This document shows, one piece after another, positions 53,378 to 62,732 of a DNA stretch of 64,000 nt. Below the pieces are notes generated by a model. The model saw only the letters and a program-made list of their open reading frames with translations. It searched no databases and was not told where the DNA came from. Position numbers and translations under genes: made by a program. The stretch is from NCBI GenBank assembly GCA_037178625.1, contig CM074131.1:1488001-1552000 (forward strand), given 5' to 3'. The DNA comes from Skeletonema tropicum (Eukaryota > Bacillariophyta > Thalassiosirophyceae > Thalassiosirales > Thalassiosiraceae). Each line of letters begins with the position of its first letter. Within the stretch, counting starts at the first letter, position 1.

Positions 53378-54628
53378 CTATCGTTGTGATTTACCCACTC
53401 CAGCTCTTCCTCTTTCACAATGGCCTCTACGATACATCACTCCATCAGCACTAATCACACAAACATCCACTTGACTTCCACTTCCCAAATCATTGTCAAT
53501 TCCAGCTTTGACTGCGTCCACGGCTAGCCGTATCCCTTCCTCTATGGTGCATTGACTGCATCCGACTTGGGGATATCGTGACTCTAATACGCCCGTGGCA
53601 GCGAGTCCACCCGATCCCAATGCAGCGTACGTCACAACATCCATACTGCCATGAGGATGAACGGCAGCCAAGTAAGCACGTTGCAGTCCATACTCATACC
53701 CTCCGACTAAAAGATTGACCCCCAGTGCTCCACGCGTCTTTTGTAATTGTGTTCGGAGGTAGTGTAATATGGCCATGACAGATGCAATTGGAACGTCATT
53801 GTCTTCCGATGATGATAGCTGCTGACTATTCACTCTTCCCATATTACCAATACCAACATTTTGCCCATTCAAAACTCCTCGTTTCCAGAAAGTAAACTTG
53901 ACTCTGCGTACCATGGCCTCCACATCGGCACTTGTCCCTGCTCCAGCGCACCATACATTCTTTGCCAGAGTGTGTAACTTCTCACAACGCTTATCTGCCA
54001 CGGTGGAATCGTCTGTGGCACGTGTATCGGCAGCAAGGATTAGTACTGTGGAATTCTTTGCCAGTAGTGCGGCAATTGTGGTTCCTGTGGAGCGTGTTTT
54101 GAGTTTATATGGGGATTGTTGTTGTTGTTGTTGATTGTTATTAGTTTGTTGTTGTGGATGCACATTTATTTGATGTGAGTGTTGCCAACCAGAGTTGATT
54201 ACAAATGGCGATCCAGCATGAATGGAAGACACTTCGTCTGCTTGTGAATTTAGTGAGGAAGGAAGAGGTGATATTGTTTCCAGTGGGCTTTGCCATTGCT
54301 CGCTGTTATGATTATCATTATGCTTGTTGTAAAAATGTTGTAGTGGATCCTGATGTGCGCCATCTAACAAATTATCTTCATGATCAATGCTTCCAGACTC
54401 TTCATCAAAATAAATTGGATCTCGATCAATATAAGAGTGAGTTATGGAATCTCTTTTATGTTGTTGCTGTCTAGGCAATCCAAAATGAAGCTCATTGTCA
54501 GTTGCTACAATTGATGATGAGAATCGTTCCGAATCTGGAACGATCGCGATACATTTCTCTACGCGAGAGATGAAGAGAAGCAATACTGGGGAGAATTTGG
54601 CCTTCATTTTGTGACGAGAGATGGTCAT
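53378..54628 (-). CDS. Proteasome beta2-type subunit with long leader
   Basis: The 416-residue protein has a 182-residue pro-region. It begins with a hydrophobic stretch (FSPVLLLFISRVEKCIAIV) and ends in a poly-Gln patch. The mature domain starts at the autocleavage site STG|TTIAALL, making T183 the N-terminal nucleophile. ADTRATDDSTVADKRCEK supplies the Asp and Lys that assist it (D201, K217). The ADTRAT, CAGAGTSADVEAM and DLGSGSQVDVCVIS blocks match PSMB7, the trypsin-like beta2 subunit. Two features are odd. There is a two-residue insertion before ADTRAT, and a Ser-rich insertion (GRVNSQQLSSSEDND). Normal beta2 pro-peptides are far shorter and have no signal-like start. It may be a divergent paralogue. 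Confidence 0.85.
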   Translation of the reverse strand: MTISRHKMKAKFSPVLLLFISRVEKCIAIVPDSERFSSSIVATDNELHFGLPRQQQHKRDSITHSYIDRDPIYFDEESGSIDHEDNLLDGAHQDPLQHFYNKHNDNHNSEQWQSPLETISPLPSSLNSQADEVSSIHAGSPFVINSGWQHSHQINVHPQQQTNNNQQQQQQSPYKLKTRSTGTTIAALLAKNSTVLILAADTRATDDSTVADKRCEKLHTLAKNVWCAGAGTSADVEAMVRRVKFTFWKRGVLNGQNVGIGNMGRVNSQQLSSSEDNDVPIASVMAILHYLRTQLQKTRGALGVNLLVGGYEYGLQRAYLAAVHPHGSMDVVTYAALGSGGLAATGVLESRYPQVGCSQCTIEEGIRLAVDAVKAGIDNDLGSGSQVDVCVISADGVMYRRGHCERGRAGVGKSQR

Positions 54629-55148
54629 GGTTCAGGGTCGCTTGCACAGCGTTGTAATGTTCTCAATAAATATGGAGCGGTGGCTTGGTTGGTTGTTGGC
54701 TTGGTGGTCTTAGCTTGGTGGTTCGCTTTTGGCTTAAGTAAAGTATAGGCTTTGTCTTTGTCCTTTGGCTTTGTGCTTTTGGTGTTGGCCGGCTTTGCGC
54801 TTTTATGTGGGAGAGTGGATACCGCTGGCCATGCCATTGCGACTCTTTCGATGGAACATCCGGTTTTAAAATTCTCAGTGTTGCGATGGTGTTTCATTCA
54901 AACGAAAACCCCGATCAAATCAACTCCAACTCTTCTCACTTCTCACTTTTGAATCGTTGACCGCCCGACGACCGACGACCAAGCAAGCTCACCAAGCAAT
55001 TGCCTGGCATAAGTAGTTGCTCTCCAGACGTGCATCTACTTTGTTACCCTCTCTACAGCATCATAAACTGCTGTCAAGACCCTCCAGTCCTGCCTTGGCA
55101 TAAATACTTTTCACCTCATCCGTCTCTCGACTATCATTTTTTAAAATA
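54629..55148. promoter_or_regulatory. Divergent promoter region
   Basis: This 520-bp stretch lies between the proteasome-like gene (minus) and the CTL-like transporter gene (plus). GGTTGGTTGTTGGCTTGGTG repeats occur near 54688-54720. The small open frames are low-complexity and I do not call them. Confidence 0.4.
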
Positions 55149-57163
55149 ATGGCCAATGATGAAGATCTTGGAGACAAACTCTCCGCCCCACCAGACTTCA
55201 ATGGGCCCACTTCCAAGCGCCGCATGACCGACATCCTCTGCACCATTCTACTATGGTGTATGTGGATTGCAATGACGGGGTTGGGAATTTACGCCATGCA
55301 ACAGGGCGATTATCGATTGATTTTGTACCCTCTCGACTATGATGGAAATTTGTGTGGAACTAGCAAGGGACAGGTTGACATGACAGATTATCCGTATTTG
55401 TACTATGTTAATGATTTTAGTGGTGGAGTTTGCGTTAAGGAATGTCCACAGTTAGGGAATTTGACTGATCCGAAAACACTGGTGACCTACAGCGGTCTTT
55501 ATCAAGTGGATGGATCCTACGTAACTACGGATGACATTGCAATTGCCGATTACAGTTACAACAATGATACGCTCGAATGCACGGATACGCTGTGCTATCC
55601 AAATGGTGATCCGGAAGAATCTTTCACATCCTACGGTGTCAATATGGGCAAAGGATTTGCATACTATGCCATGGATACGTATGAGCTGATGTGGCGATGT
55701 GTGTTCACCGATGAGGCTAGAGATTCATTGGATGCTGTTGTCAACCCTAACAATGAAAACAATCTCACGTCGGTAATTGGCGCAATGGCCGATCAAAATG
55801 AACATGTAAAGGAGGGCTACAATCTCTGGTCCAATCTCTACTGGTGATATGTGGACAGCTAGGTACTTCATTCTTGGATTGGGCTTTGGTGCTCCGCTAG
55901 TGATTGGTTTTTTCTATTCAATTTTCCTCCGTATTCCGCTTGTGCTTCCGTTCATGGTGTGGTTTTCTGTCTTTGCTACGATTGGCATTGTTTTTGGTGG
56001 AGCATATTACGCCTGGTGAGTTGGCAACAGAGTGGGAAACTGCCGATCCGCCAATGTATACGGAAGACAATATCAAGATTGCTCAATATGGTTCCTATGC
56101 ACTGTTTGCATTTGGTGGACTCCTTGTGATTGTGTTCCTTTTCATGAGGAAGCGTATACAATTAGCAATGGGATGTGTGAAAGAGGCTAGTAAGGCTATC
56201 CTACGGTTACCTCTGATTATCTTGTTTCCAGTTATTCAAGCACTCGGATTTGCAGCCTTTATGACTGTCTGGACAGTGTACTGCGCATACTTGGCTTCTA
56301 TGGGAGAGTTCAAGACTGAGCAGATAAATACAGTGCCTGGCCTCTTCATATCGGTCCGATACTTTGAGTTTTCAGACTTTATCAAGCAATGCGGCTGGTT
56401 CATGCTTTTCTGCTTCTTTTGGTCCGGTCAATTCATCATTGCAATGGGAGAAATCATCTTCGCCATGTCCATCAGTAAATGGTATTTCGCACGAGACAAG
56501 AAGAAGATCGGAAGCGGAGCTGTGCTCTCGAGTATTGGGACTAGTATTTGGTATCATACTGGAACTGCAGCGTTTGGGAGTCTCATCATAGCAATCATTC
56601 AAATGATCCGAACTTTCATTGCATATTTGCAAAAAAAGGCAGACGAAATGGATTCGAGCTTGGCCAAGGCTATCCTCTGTTGCCTCCAGTGTGTCGTTTT
56701 TTGCTTTGAGAAAATTTTCAAGTTCCTCAATAAGAACGCATACATTCAGACAGCGATATTTGGAAGCAGCTTTTGTAAGAGCGCGAAGGAAGCATACTGT
56801 TTGATAATGAGGAATGCCGCTCGCATCATTGCAATCACCTACGTTAGTGGAGGAGTTGTTTTTGTAGGCAAGATGTTCATTACAACCCTGACCACGGGAA
56901 CAGCGTATTTTGTTCTCGACCATGAACTGCGTGACGAACTATACTCCAACATTGGACCCTTGTTCTTCATCGCTTTGTCTGCTTGGTTCATTTCGGGCAT
57001 GTTCATGGGTGTGTTCGACATGGGAATCGCGACGATACTGCAATGCTTCGTGGCTGACGAAGAGATGTTTGGTGCTTCACAGAGCATGTATGCGGAAGGG
57101 AGTCTGAAGAATTGGGTTGGAGACCACGGTAAGAGTAGTGAAAAGAGAGGGTGTATGGATTGA
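55149..57163 (+). CDS. Choline-transporter-like protein (CTL/SLC44 family), two frame breaks
   Basis: Three frames combine into one membrane protein of about 670 residues. Frame 1 (55149-55843) has a cytosolic N terminus, a first TM (MTDILCTILLWCMWIAMTGL) and a Cys-rich extracellular loop. Near 55843 the sense frame shifts to DMWTARYFILGLGFGAPLV and a second TM pair. Near 56015 it shifts again to ELATEWETADPPMYTED, continuing to 57163 with several TMs and the CTL signature region (YSNIGPLFFIALSAWFISGM, then EEMFGA). CTL proteins carry choline, ethanolamine or related solutes across plasma and organelle membranes. No GT-AG intron explains either shift, so they look like one-base indels. Confidence 0.82.
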
Positions 57164-57376
57164 AGTCATTGCGTGTATGTAGAAGGTTGATTAGGCTTTC
57201 AAAATAGTGTTTCACTGTTCGATACTAGTACATATTATATTTGAACAAAAAATGAATGGGAATTCATTCCCATCCGTCCTCAAATGAATCTTCCCTCTCG
57301 ATCCAATAAGTCTCCTCCATCATGTTGTTCGCTGCTTCTCTCATAACAGCCACTTGATCTCTCTTCAGGTCAGTCT
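57164..57376. other. Short convergent intergenic region
   Basis: 213 bp between the convergent stops of the CTL-like and FBXO31/EXECUTER-domain genes. No gene is seen. Confidence 0.5.
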
Positions 57377-58381
57377 TCATGCTTGCTCGCGAAGCATTTT
57401 CAATGTCAATTCACTACTTGGCCTACCGAAGAAAACTTGGTGTCCAATAGGTACCCATGCAAAGGAAAAGAACCTTCCAACAAGAATGAGTTGTCCTTCC
57501 AGCCACTTTGCATTTGTGAACCCTTCTGCTGCCACTTGTCCTTTCCCTTGAAATCGCGGCAGAAACTTCTTTCCCCATTGACGAGCTGCCTTAGCGTTGA
57601 GTTCTATTGGTTCCAGACACAACATTCCTTGGTCTGAATGAATATGTGGTGATAGATCTACGGTGAACGAAACTTCACCTTTAGGAACATTTTGGTCCCC
57701 GGTTACTTTGGTTGCAATAAGAGTGTCTCCTGCATAGGTAATGTTAATCATCTCGAAACCATGATCTCCGTACTTCCCGCACCAAAGACCGTGCATGTTG
57801 AGCTGTGGAATTCCTAGCCTAGCATCAGCCGCTTGGAGTCGATACTTCTCAGCTGTTTGTAGGTCACCCTCTTGTTGAGCATTCTCCATCAGCTCCAACG
57901 ACATCGCATACATGAATTCAGCATCTTTGGTATTGAGACTGAACAACTGTTGCTCGAGCTCTCTGATACGTTGCTGATGTCCTTCCTCGGCCAAATTTTC
58001 TCTTGCTTCCATGAGCCTGAGTCGGAGATCAGAGATCTTATGCCGCAACTCGAAAACTTCATCGTCCGACACGAATTTAGATTGCACCATTGCCTCTCTC
58101 TCCCATCGAAGTTGTCGCGCCTCTGTCACATCAGTACCATCAAGGAGAGGAAATGCACCGTCGTTGCCATCATATTGATCTGTACTGTGCCCGCTTGCAA
58201 ACTCGGCAGGAGACTCACTACCACTGTCTTGGTTGTAGTTGGAGTTAAATTCTTCTAGGAATGCCCCAAATGAACTGGTTGACATGAAGAGAGACGATCT
58301 TGAAACTTGGTTTGTCGGCTGAGTCTTCGGCAAGGTTTGGAAGCCACAAACCAGCAGCTCTATCGATGACAATGCAAGCAA
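57377..58381 (-). CDS. FBXO31/EXECUTER-type domain protein, probably plastid-targeted
   Basis: The leader LALSSIELLVCGFQTLP looks like a signal peptide followed by a Phe at the cleavage point, as in diatom bipartite plastid presequences. A coiled coil follows (FELRHKISDLRLRLMEAREN, RIRELEQQLF). The C-terminal domain has LNMHGLWCGKYGDHGFEMIN, TLIATKVTGDQNVPKGEVSF and WVPIGHQVFFGR. This pattern is shared by the C-terminal domain of FBXO31 and the plant EXECUTER proteins, which act in singlet-oxygen signalling in chloroplasts. The open frame begins with TTG. A nearby ATG (58403) is one frame off, and the next in-frame ATG (58285) lies after the leader. A small indel or an upstream exon is therefore likely. 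Confidence 0.7.
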   Translation of the reverse strand: MLALSSIELLVCGFQTLPKTQPTNQVSRSSLFMSTSSFGAFLEEFNSNYNQDSGSESPAEFASGHSTDQYDGNDGAFPLLDGTDVTEARQLRWEREAMVQSKFVSDDEVFELRHKISDLRLRLMEARENLAEEGHQQRIRELEQQLFSLNTKDAEFMYAMSLELMENAQQEGDLQTAEKYRLQAADARLGIPQLNMHGLWCGKYGDHGFEMINITYAGDTLIATKVTGDQNVPKGEVSFTVDLSPHIHSDQGMLCLEPIELNAKAARQWGKKFLPRFQGKGQVAAEGFTNAKWLEGQLILVGRFFSFAWVPIGHQVFFGRPSSELTLKMLREQA

Positions 58382-58403
58382 CAGGCGAAATTAATTTCAA
58401 CAT

Positions 58404-59007
58404 CACGGAAGTAGATATGTCTGAGCAAAATAAGGTCCTTATAACGAGATAGAAGAAGTTTATCCAGATAGATGTTCTATCGACGATAGAGTTTACTTCT
58501 CTTACATTGTATGGAGTTTATTGGCTCAGAAGGAGGCAGGTAGCGCTGCGTGCTCAGCAAGAGTAGCAGTAGGATGGAAGGTTGTCAACACCATGGACAT
58601 GGAACACGCATTTTAGCTATCAGGTAATTTACAAATTCGATTGGCCAAAACATTTACTTCCCAAAGAAAATCTAAAAATATCTGTCTTACACCCTCTGTT
58701 TTCCACTTTATTTTTGTATTCTTCGCTCCCGAATTAGCCAAAAGTACAAGACAGGGAATTACCTTAGACATAATGAACAATGCCACAAGGGAACACGCCA
58801 TCATCAGGCCACATCACCAAAAAAGTGAGAAAACACTCAGACACGCACGGTTCCCATGCAGACACCATCCCAAATTAACCCCCAGTAACCTCAATTTCAG
58901 TATGTAGCCAGTCAAGTTGTTGTTCAATTGAAGGATAATGGTAGCTTGATATGATCTGATTGAGCATTAACTTCTGAAATCTTTAGTGTGTTAATGAAGA
59001 CTTCTTC
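58404..59007. other. Intergenic, no gene recognised
   Basis: About 600 bp between the start of the FBXO31/EXECUTER-type gene and the stop of the CREST-like gene, both on the minus strand. No convincing coding sequence is visible. Confidence 0.5.
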
Positions 59008-60279
59008 TTAAAACTTGTGTAGCATGATAATCTCTACAGACCTTGCATGGCAGAATGCAGCGGCCAGTGTAATTCCAGTGCAATAGTGAAGCACAGCAGT
59101 TGGGCTGAGGACAGCAGCCAGTGTCATCCAAGCAAAGCTCTTTAGATGATCTTCATTCTCTTTTGCCATTTCCATTCTCTCACTAAAGAACTTTATGTGC
59201 CTACAGGCGTCAAAAGCCCATCGCTCCGTCATTCTGTACCCCCATCCAAGTGCAAGTGAAATGTTCAGAATCTTCACGAAGCAAATCGATCCTAAGGTTC
59301 CATATACCTTCTTTGCCAAAATCCAAGAAGGAATATTGTGACTCACTGGCATCAAAGCGAACATATACACCTCAACGAGAGAAATCGGACCCATCGACGT
59401 CTTTAGATACGGAGAGTTGGGGAGTCTATTTCTTACTGCGAAAGGGCAGTGGCTGTGCAAGAACTTGTTGTTGTATTTCTTCTTCCATCGTGACCCGTTT
59501 GAGAGGATATGTACCAAGTATACAAACATACACGCCGCAGATGCAATGTTTGATGCCATGATAGGGTCCCAAGAGTGTTTACATAGTGTAACGAATGCTC
59601 CAAGGGACATCATGCGTATTGGCAGATAAAGGATCACTGCTTCCATCGACCAAAGATCAACACCATGCGCCCACGACGCATTACATCCGTGCCAAAGTGT
59701 CGACGATATTGATAGAATTAGCATCAGTATACCGAATGTTGCATCAGATAGGATAAAAATTGCCTTCTCACTGCTGAATGCGCGTGAATATGTCGACGCC
59801 AGAACAACCATGGCCGAGAATAAATAGAAGAAGTTTGATAGCGTGTTTCCTGGGCGACGTATAATTCTATCTTTCCTTGACGGTTCACAAAACATGTCGT
59901 CGTAACATGTGTTGTTGTTGGTCTCCCATGCCTTCGGCCAGCGGAATGGTCGCTCAGCGGCGGTCATGTCCGCCCATACAAGTGTTGCGAAGAATGCAGC
60001 TGTTAAACTAACGCATACATATAATTGCAGTTGTGATAGTCCTGTCGTCACACTCATCAATGGCAGCAAGGTTGAAGTAGGTGTCGCCACCTTGTCGAAA
60101 TCAAAGTATGAATCATCTAGTCCAACCAAATGACCCATTGCCAATGGAAACATGATCGGGAAGTAAGATATTACTACCAAACAAGCAAAGATTCTTTGTA
60201 AAGGAAGAGGAATAGGATCATGCCGCGAAAGCTCATTGTAGACACAAGTCCAGTAAGGAGTCAAATCCGCCTTGCACAT
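59008..60279 (-). CDS. Multi-pass CREST-superfamily-like membrane protein
   Basis: ATG 60279 is the first in the frame, although the frame is open and hydrophobic upstream (to about 60390). The start is thus uncertain. The protein has about seven or more TM segments. CEPSRKDRIIRRPGNTLSNF followed by ISSTLWHGCNASWAHGVDLW and SMEAVILYLPIRMM resembles the CREST signature seen in alkaline ceramidases and relatives: CE, then P.NT.SN, S-x3-H and D.WSM. CREST enzymes are zinc-dependent membrane hydrolases of amides in sphingolipids or related lipids. The assignment is by motif. The C-terminal HxxxH expected of the family is not certain (HYCTG, CHARS). Confidence 0.6.
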   Translation of the reverse strand: MCKADLTPYWTCVYNELSRHDPIPLPLQRIFACLVVISYFPIMFPLAMGHLVGLDDSYFDFDKVATPTSTLLPLMSVTTGLSQLQLYVCVSLTAAFFATLVWADMTAAERPFRWPKAWETNNNTCYDDMFCEPSRKDRIIRRPGNTLSNFFYLFSAMVVLASTYSRAFSSEKAIFILSDATFGILMLILSISSTLWHGCNASWAHGVDLWSMEAVILYLPIRMMSLGAFVTLCKHSWDPIMASNIASAACMFVYLVHILSNGSRWKKKYNNKFLHSHCPFAVRNRLPNSPYLKTSMGPISLVEVYMFALMPVSHNIPSWILAKKVYGTLGSICFVKILNISLALGWGYRMTERWAFDACRHIKFFSERMEMAKENEDHLKSFAWMTLAAVLSPTAVLHYCTGITLAAAFCHARSVEIIMLHKF

Positions 60280-60694
60280 ATTGATAGTTATGAATCTTGA
60301 CCAGCAGTAGAGGGCACACAGGCTTATCAACCAGTAGGAGAGGGGCTGCAGCTGCCTGTATGTGTGCAGTTTTTGTGCTTTCTTTCATGCAGAAACAGGT
60401 GCAGGTGTTCGCAGTCCGCAGAGTGGTGGCAGCTGGTGGTGGGTGGCAGCTGGCGGCGTGGCTCGCTCTGAAAAGGGAGGTGAAAAGTGAAGAATAGAGA
60501 GATGGTTTTCTGGTGCGAATCCGACCTTTCTCGAAATAACGTACTCCTACCTACCTACCTCAATACTCCTACATATGTACATACTTACGTCAAAATGGCG
60601 CGAGGGTGATGTCAATCCTGCCTTCTTTCTTACTCCTACTATGTATTATTTAGTGCAGCTGCTCTGCCTCTACTGACACAATACCAAGCTGCCC
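60280..60694. promoter_or_regulatory. Divergent promoter region
   Basis: This lies between the CREST-like gene (minus) and the DUF1295-like gene (plus). It contains GGCAGCTGG(C/T)GG repeats near 60427-60460 and a CTAC microsatellite near 60546-60560. The first 110 bp may code for the N terminus of the CREST-like protein if its start is further upstream. Confidence 0.4.
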
Positions 60695-61915
60695 ATGAAG
60701 TTGACAAGCCTACTTGCATCACTCTGGTTGGGCGCAGTTGTCCGAGGAGCCTCCTCATTTGTTCCTGCAAGACACCATTTCCGCCCTACTATCAAACAAA
60801 ATCGGCAGCAGGCTTCTTCAAAGCAGCTCACAACTTCTCTGAATATCCGCGGCGGCGGGATGGGTTCATCACTACCCGTATTGGGACCTGCAGCTGATGC
60901 TATTAGCTCAACATTGGTATCTGGCACTCCTCTACGTGCCATTGGTGGAATGTGGGCAATTTCATCTCTTATAATTGTCCCTTTAACATATATACGTCAA
61001 GGCTATTCTTTCTCGGTAGGGTATGGATTTTCTGTGGCTGCCATGGTAAGTACGTCGTGTTGTGTTCTTCGATGTTATAATAGAGATGGCGAATCGCCAC
61101 GTATTGCCTCCTCCTTAGAGTTACCTTCGATTAGGGGATGATCTACGGGCTGCGTTGGCTTCGCGACCTGAATTTTCCTGTCTCTTTCACCATCTGATCT
61201 TCTTGTGATATCTCAACATCCTCAAACTTTCCAGGCATTGGCTCTATTGTCATCATTTGGTATTAGTTTTTCAAATCTTACATCGTCCACTCCATCGATT
61301 CTTGCCGCCACTACTGCTATCTATGGAGCACGTCTAGCTCTTTTTCTTTTACTTCGTGAGTTTTCCGTCGACTCGAAACGCAAACAAATCAAGAGCTTCG
61401 ATAAGACACCTCGTCTGAAGAGGACACCACAAGCTTTAAGCGTTTCGTTACTTTACGCATTCATGACATCTCCTGCTCTATTTGCATTACGTGGTGCAGT
61501 CGAGCCTGGATCTATATTTGAAAAGGTCCAACTTGTAAGCACAGGTGTAGCAGCGTTTGGGATGGTCCTTGAGTCGGTAGCAGATCAACACAAGTATGAG
61601 GCAAAGCGCAAGAGCAAAGAATCAGAGGATAAATTTGCAGGTCCTTCTTCTTGGTCGTACAAGCTTGTTCGTCATCCAAATTTCTTGGGTGAGATTCTTT
61701 TTTGGGTCGGATTATTCGGTGCAGGAAGTGTTTCCTTTCACAAGTCGATAGTAGCTTGGCTATGTGGAAGCTTGGGATTGGCTGCCATATTGAGTATTAT
61801 GTTAGGATCGTCGGGAAGGTTAGATGCTAAGCAAGAAAAGAATTATGGAGGTCAACCGAAGTATGAAGAATGGAAAGATGTTGTCAAGTACTCTGTTATT
61901 CCATTTTTCAAGTAG
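60695..61915 (+). CDS. DUF1295/steroid-5-alpha-reductase-like membrane protein, plastid-targeted, one intron
   Basis: Exon 1 is 60695-61045 and exon 2 is 61235-61915, 343 residues in all. The N terminus (MKLTSLLASLWLGAVVRGAS-SFVPARH) is a signal peptide ending in an ASAFAP-like motif with the key Phe. This is the diatom signal for import into the four-membrane plastid. Several TM helices follow. The C-terminal domain has SYKLVRHPNFLGEILFWVGL, the LVRHPNY.GE motif of DUF1295 and steroid 5-alpha-reductase/isoprenylcysteine methyltransferase-like proteins, and QEKNYGGQPKYEEWK before the end. The family includes NAD(P)H-dependent reductases, and the substrate here is unknown. Confidence 0.83.
61046..61234 (+). 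other. Spliceosomal intron of the DUF1295-like gene
   Basis: The donor is GTAAGTACG at 61046 after GCTGCCATG, and the acceptor is CTTTCCAG ending at 61234. Removal of 189 bp (phase 0) joins SVAAM to ALALLSSFGI. Left in, the frame stops at 61141. Confidence 0.88.
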
Positions 61916-62732
61916 GTTAACAATAATTTATATGATGATAGAGTAATTGCAACATGATGTTTTTAACGTTGAAGAAGATACCAAAGAGTTGTCAGAACTT
62001 CTGTAGGTTTGTTTATGTTCGATGTAGTATACTGAATATAAGAATTAAACCTGAGCAGATAAAATACACTCATAAGAGCCTCTTGCTTCTCCATCAACAA
62101 TACTTAGCTGTAAAAGTAACCATCTACTTGTTACACCTTACAACACTCCTCCAAACTCCGAACACAAAAACCATCAAGACCAACTATCAGATCCCACTCT
62201 GAAGGAGTCCCATAATTTGCACCTTCACATTCGTTCGGCCGGGCGGTACATAGGCCTTTGGAAATAGGGGGCTCTAGTCTACCCGATATAGGGGGATTTC
62301 CCCCGGTAATCCCCCCAGCCCCCAGGAGGGGACGCCTTTAGCAAAATTTCGTGATTTCCGTCTAAAGATACTCAAATATTGTGTAATGTGGACCATTTTA
62401 ACCCCATTTAGACGATTTTGCTACATATCAGAACCCTCAAGTATCGGGAGGCTCCCCCCTCATCCCCCTCTTGCCAAATGCCTAGCGCGGGCCAACGCAT
62501 CGCATGCAGTAGCGAGGACACATCATCATTTACAATGCAATCTGCTTTGTGTTCCTCGTTCCCTTCCTCGACGACACGCACTTGCTCTGTCCAGTTTATT
62601 GAAGACGATCTCATCAGCCATTATGTCTGCATTATTCCGTTGAGGAAGCGCAGTTGTTTATGTGGATAAGTTCGAACAGGCATAGAGAATAGAGGGTAAA
62701 TCTGAGTTCTGTGTAATCGTCGAAAGAAGAAG
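61916..62732. other. Intergenic, with a GC-rich self-complementary patch
   Basis: 62260-62340 holds GGGGG/CCCCC runs that can pair (AGGGGGATTTCCCCC and nearby). This is unlike the surrounding A/T-rich sequence and may be a repeat insertion. No gene is recognised. The short frames near 62386-62669 show no motif. Confidence 0.45.

Noticed and set aside
56016..56031. Possible 15-bp GTGAGT...CAG intron in the CTL-like gene
   Set aside because: It has a good donor sequence, but the length is implausible. A one-base indel explains the frame change better.
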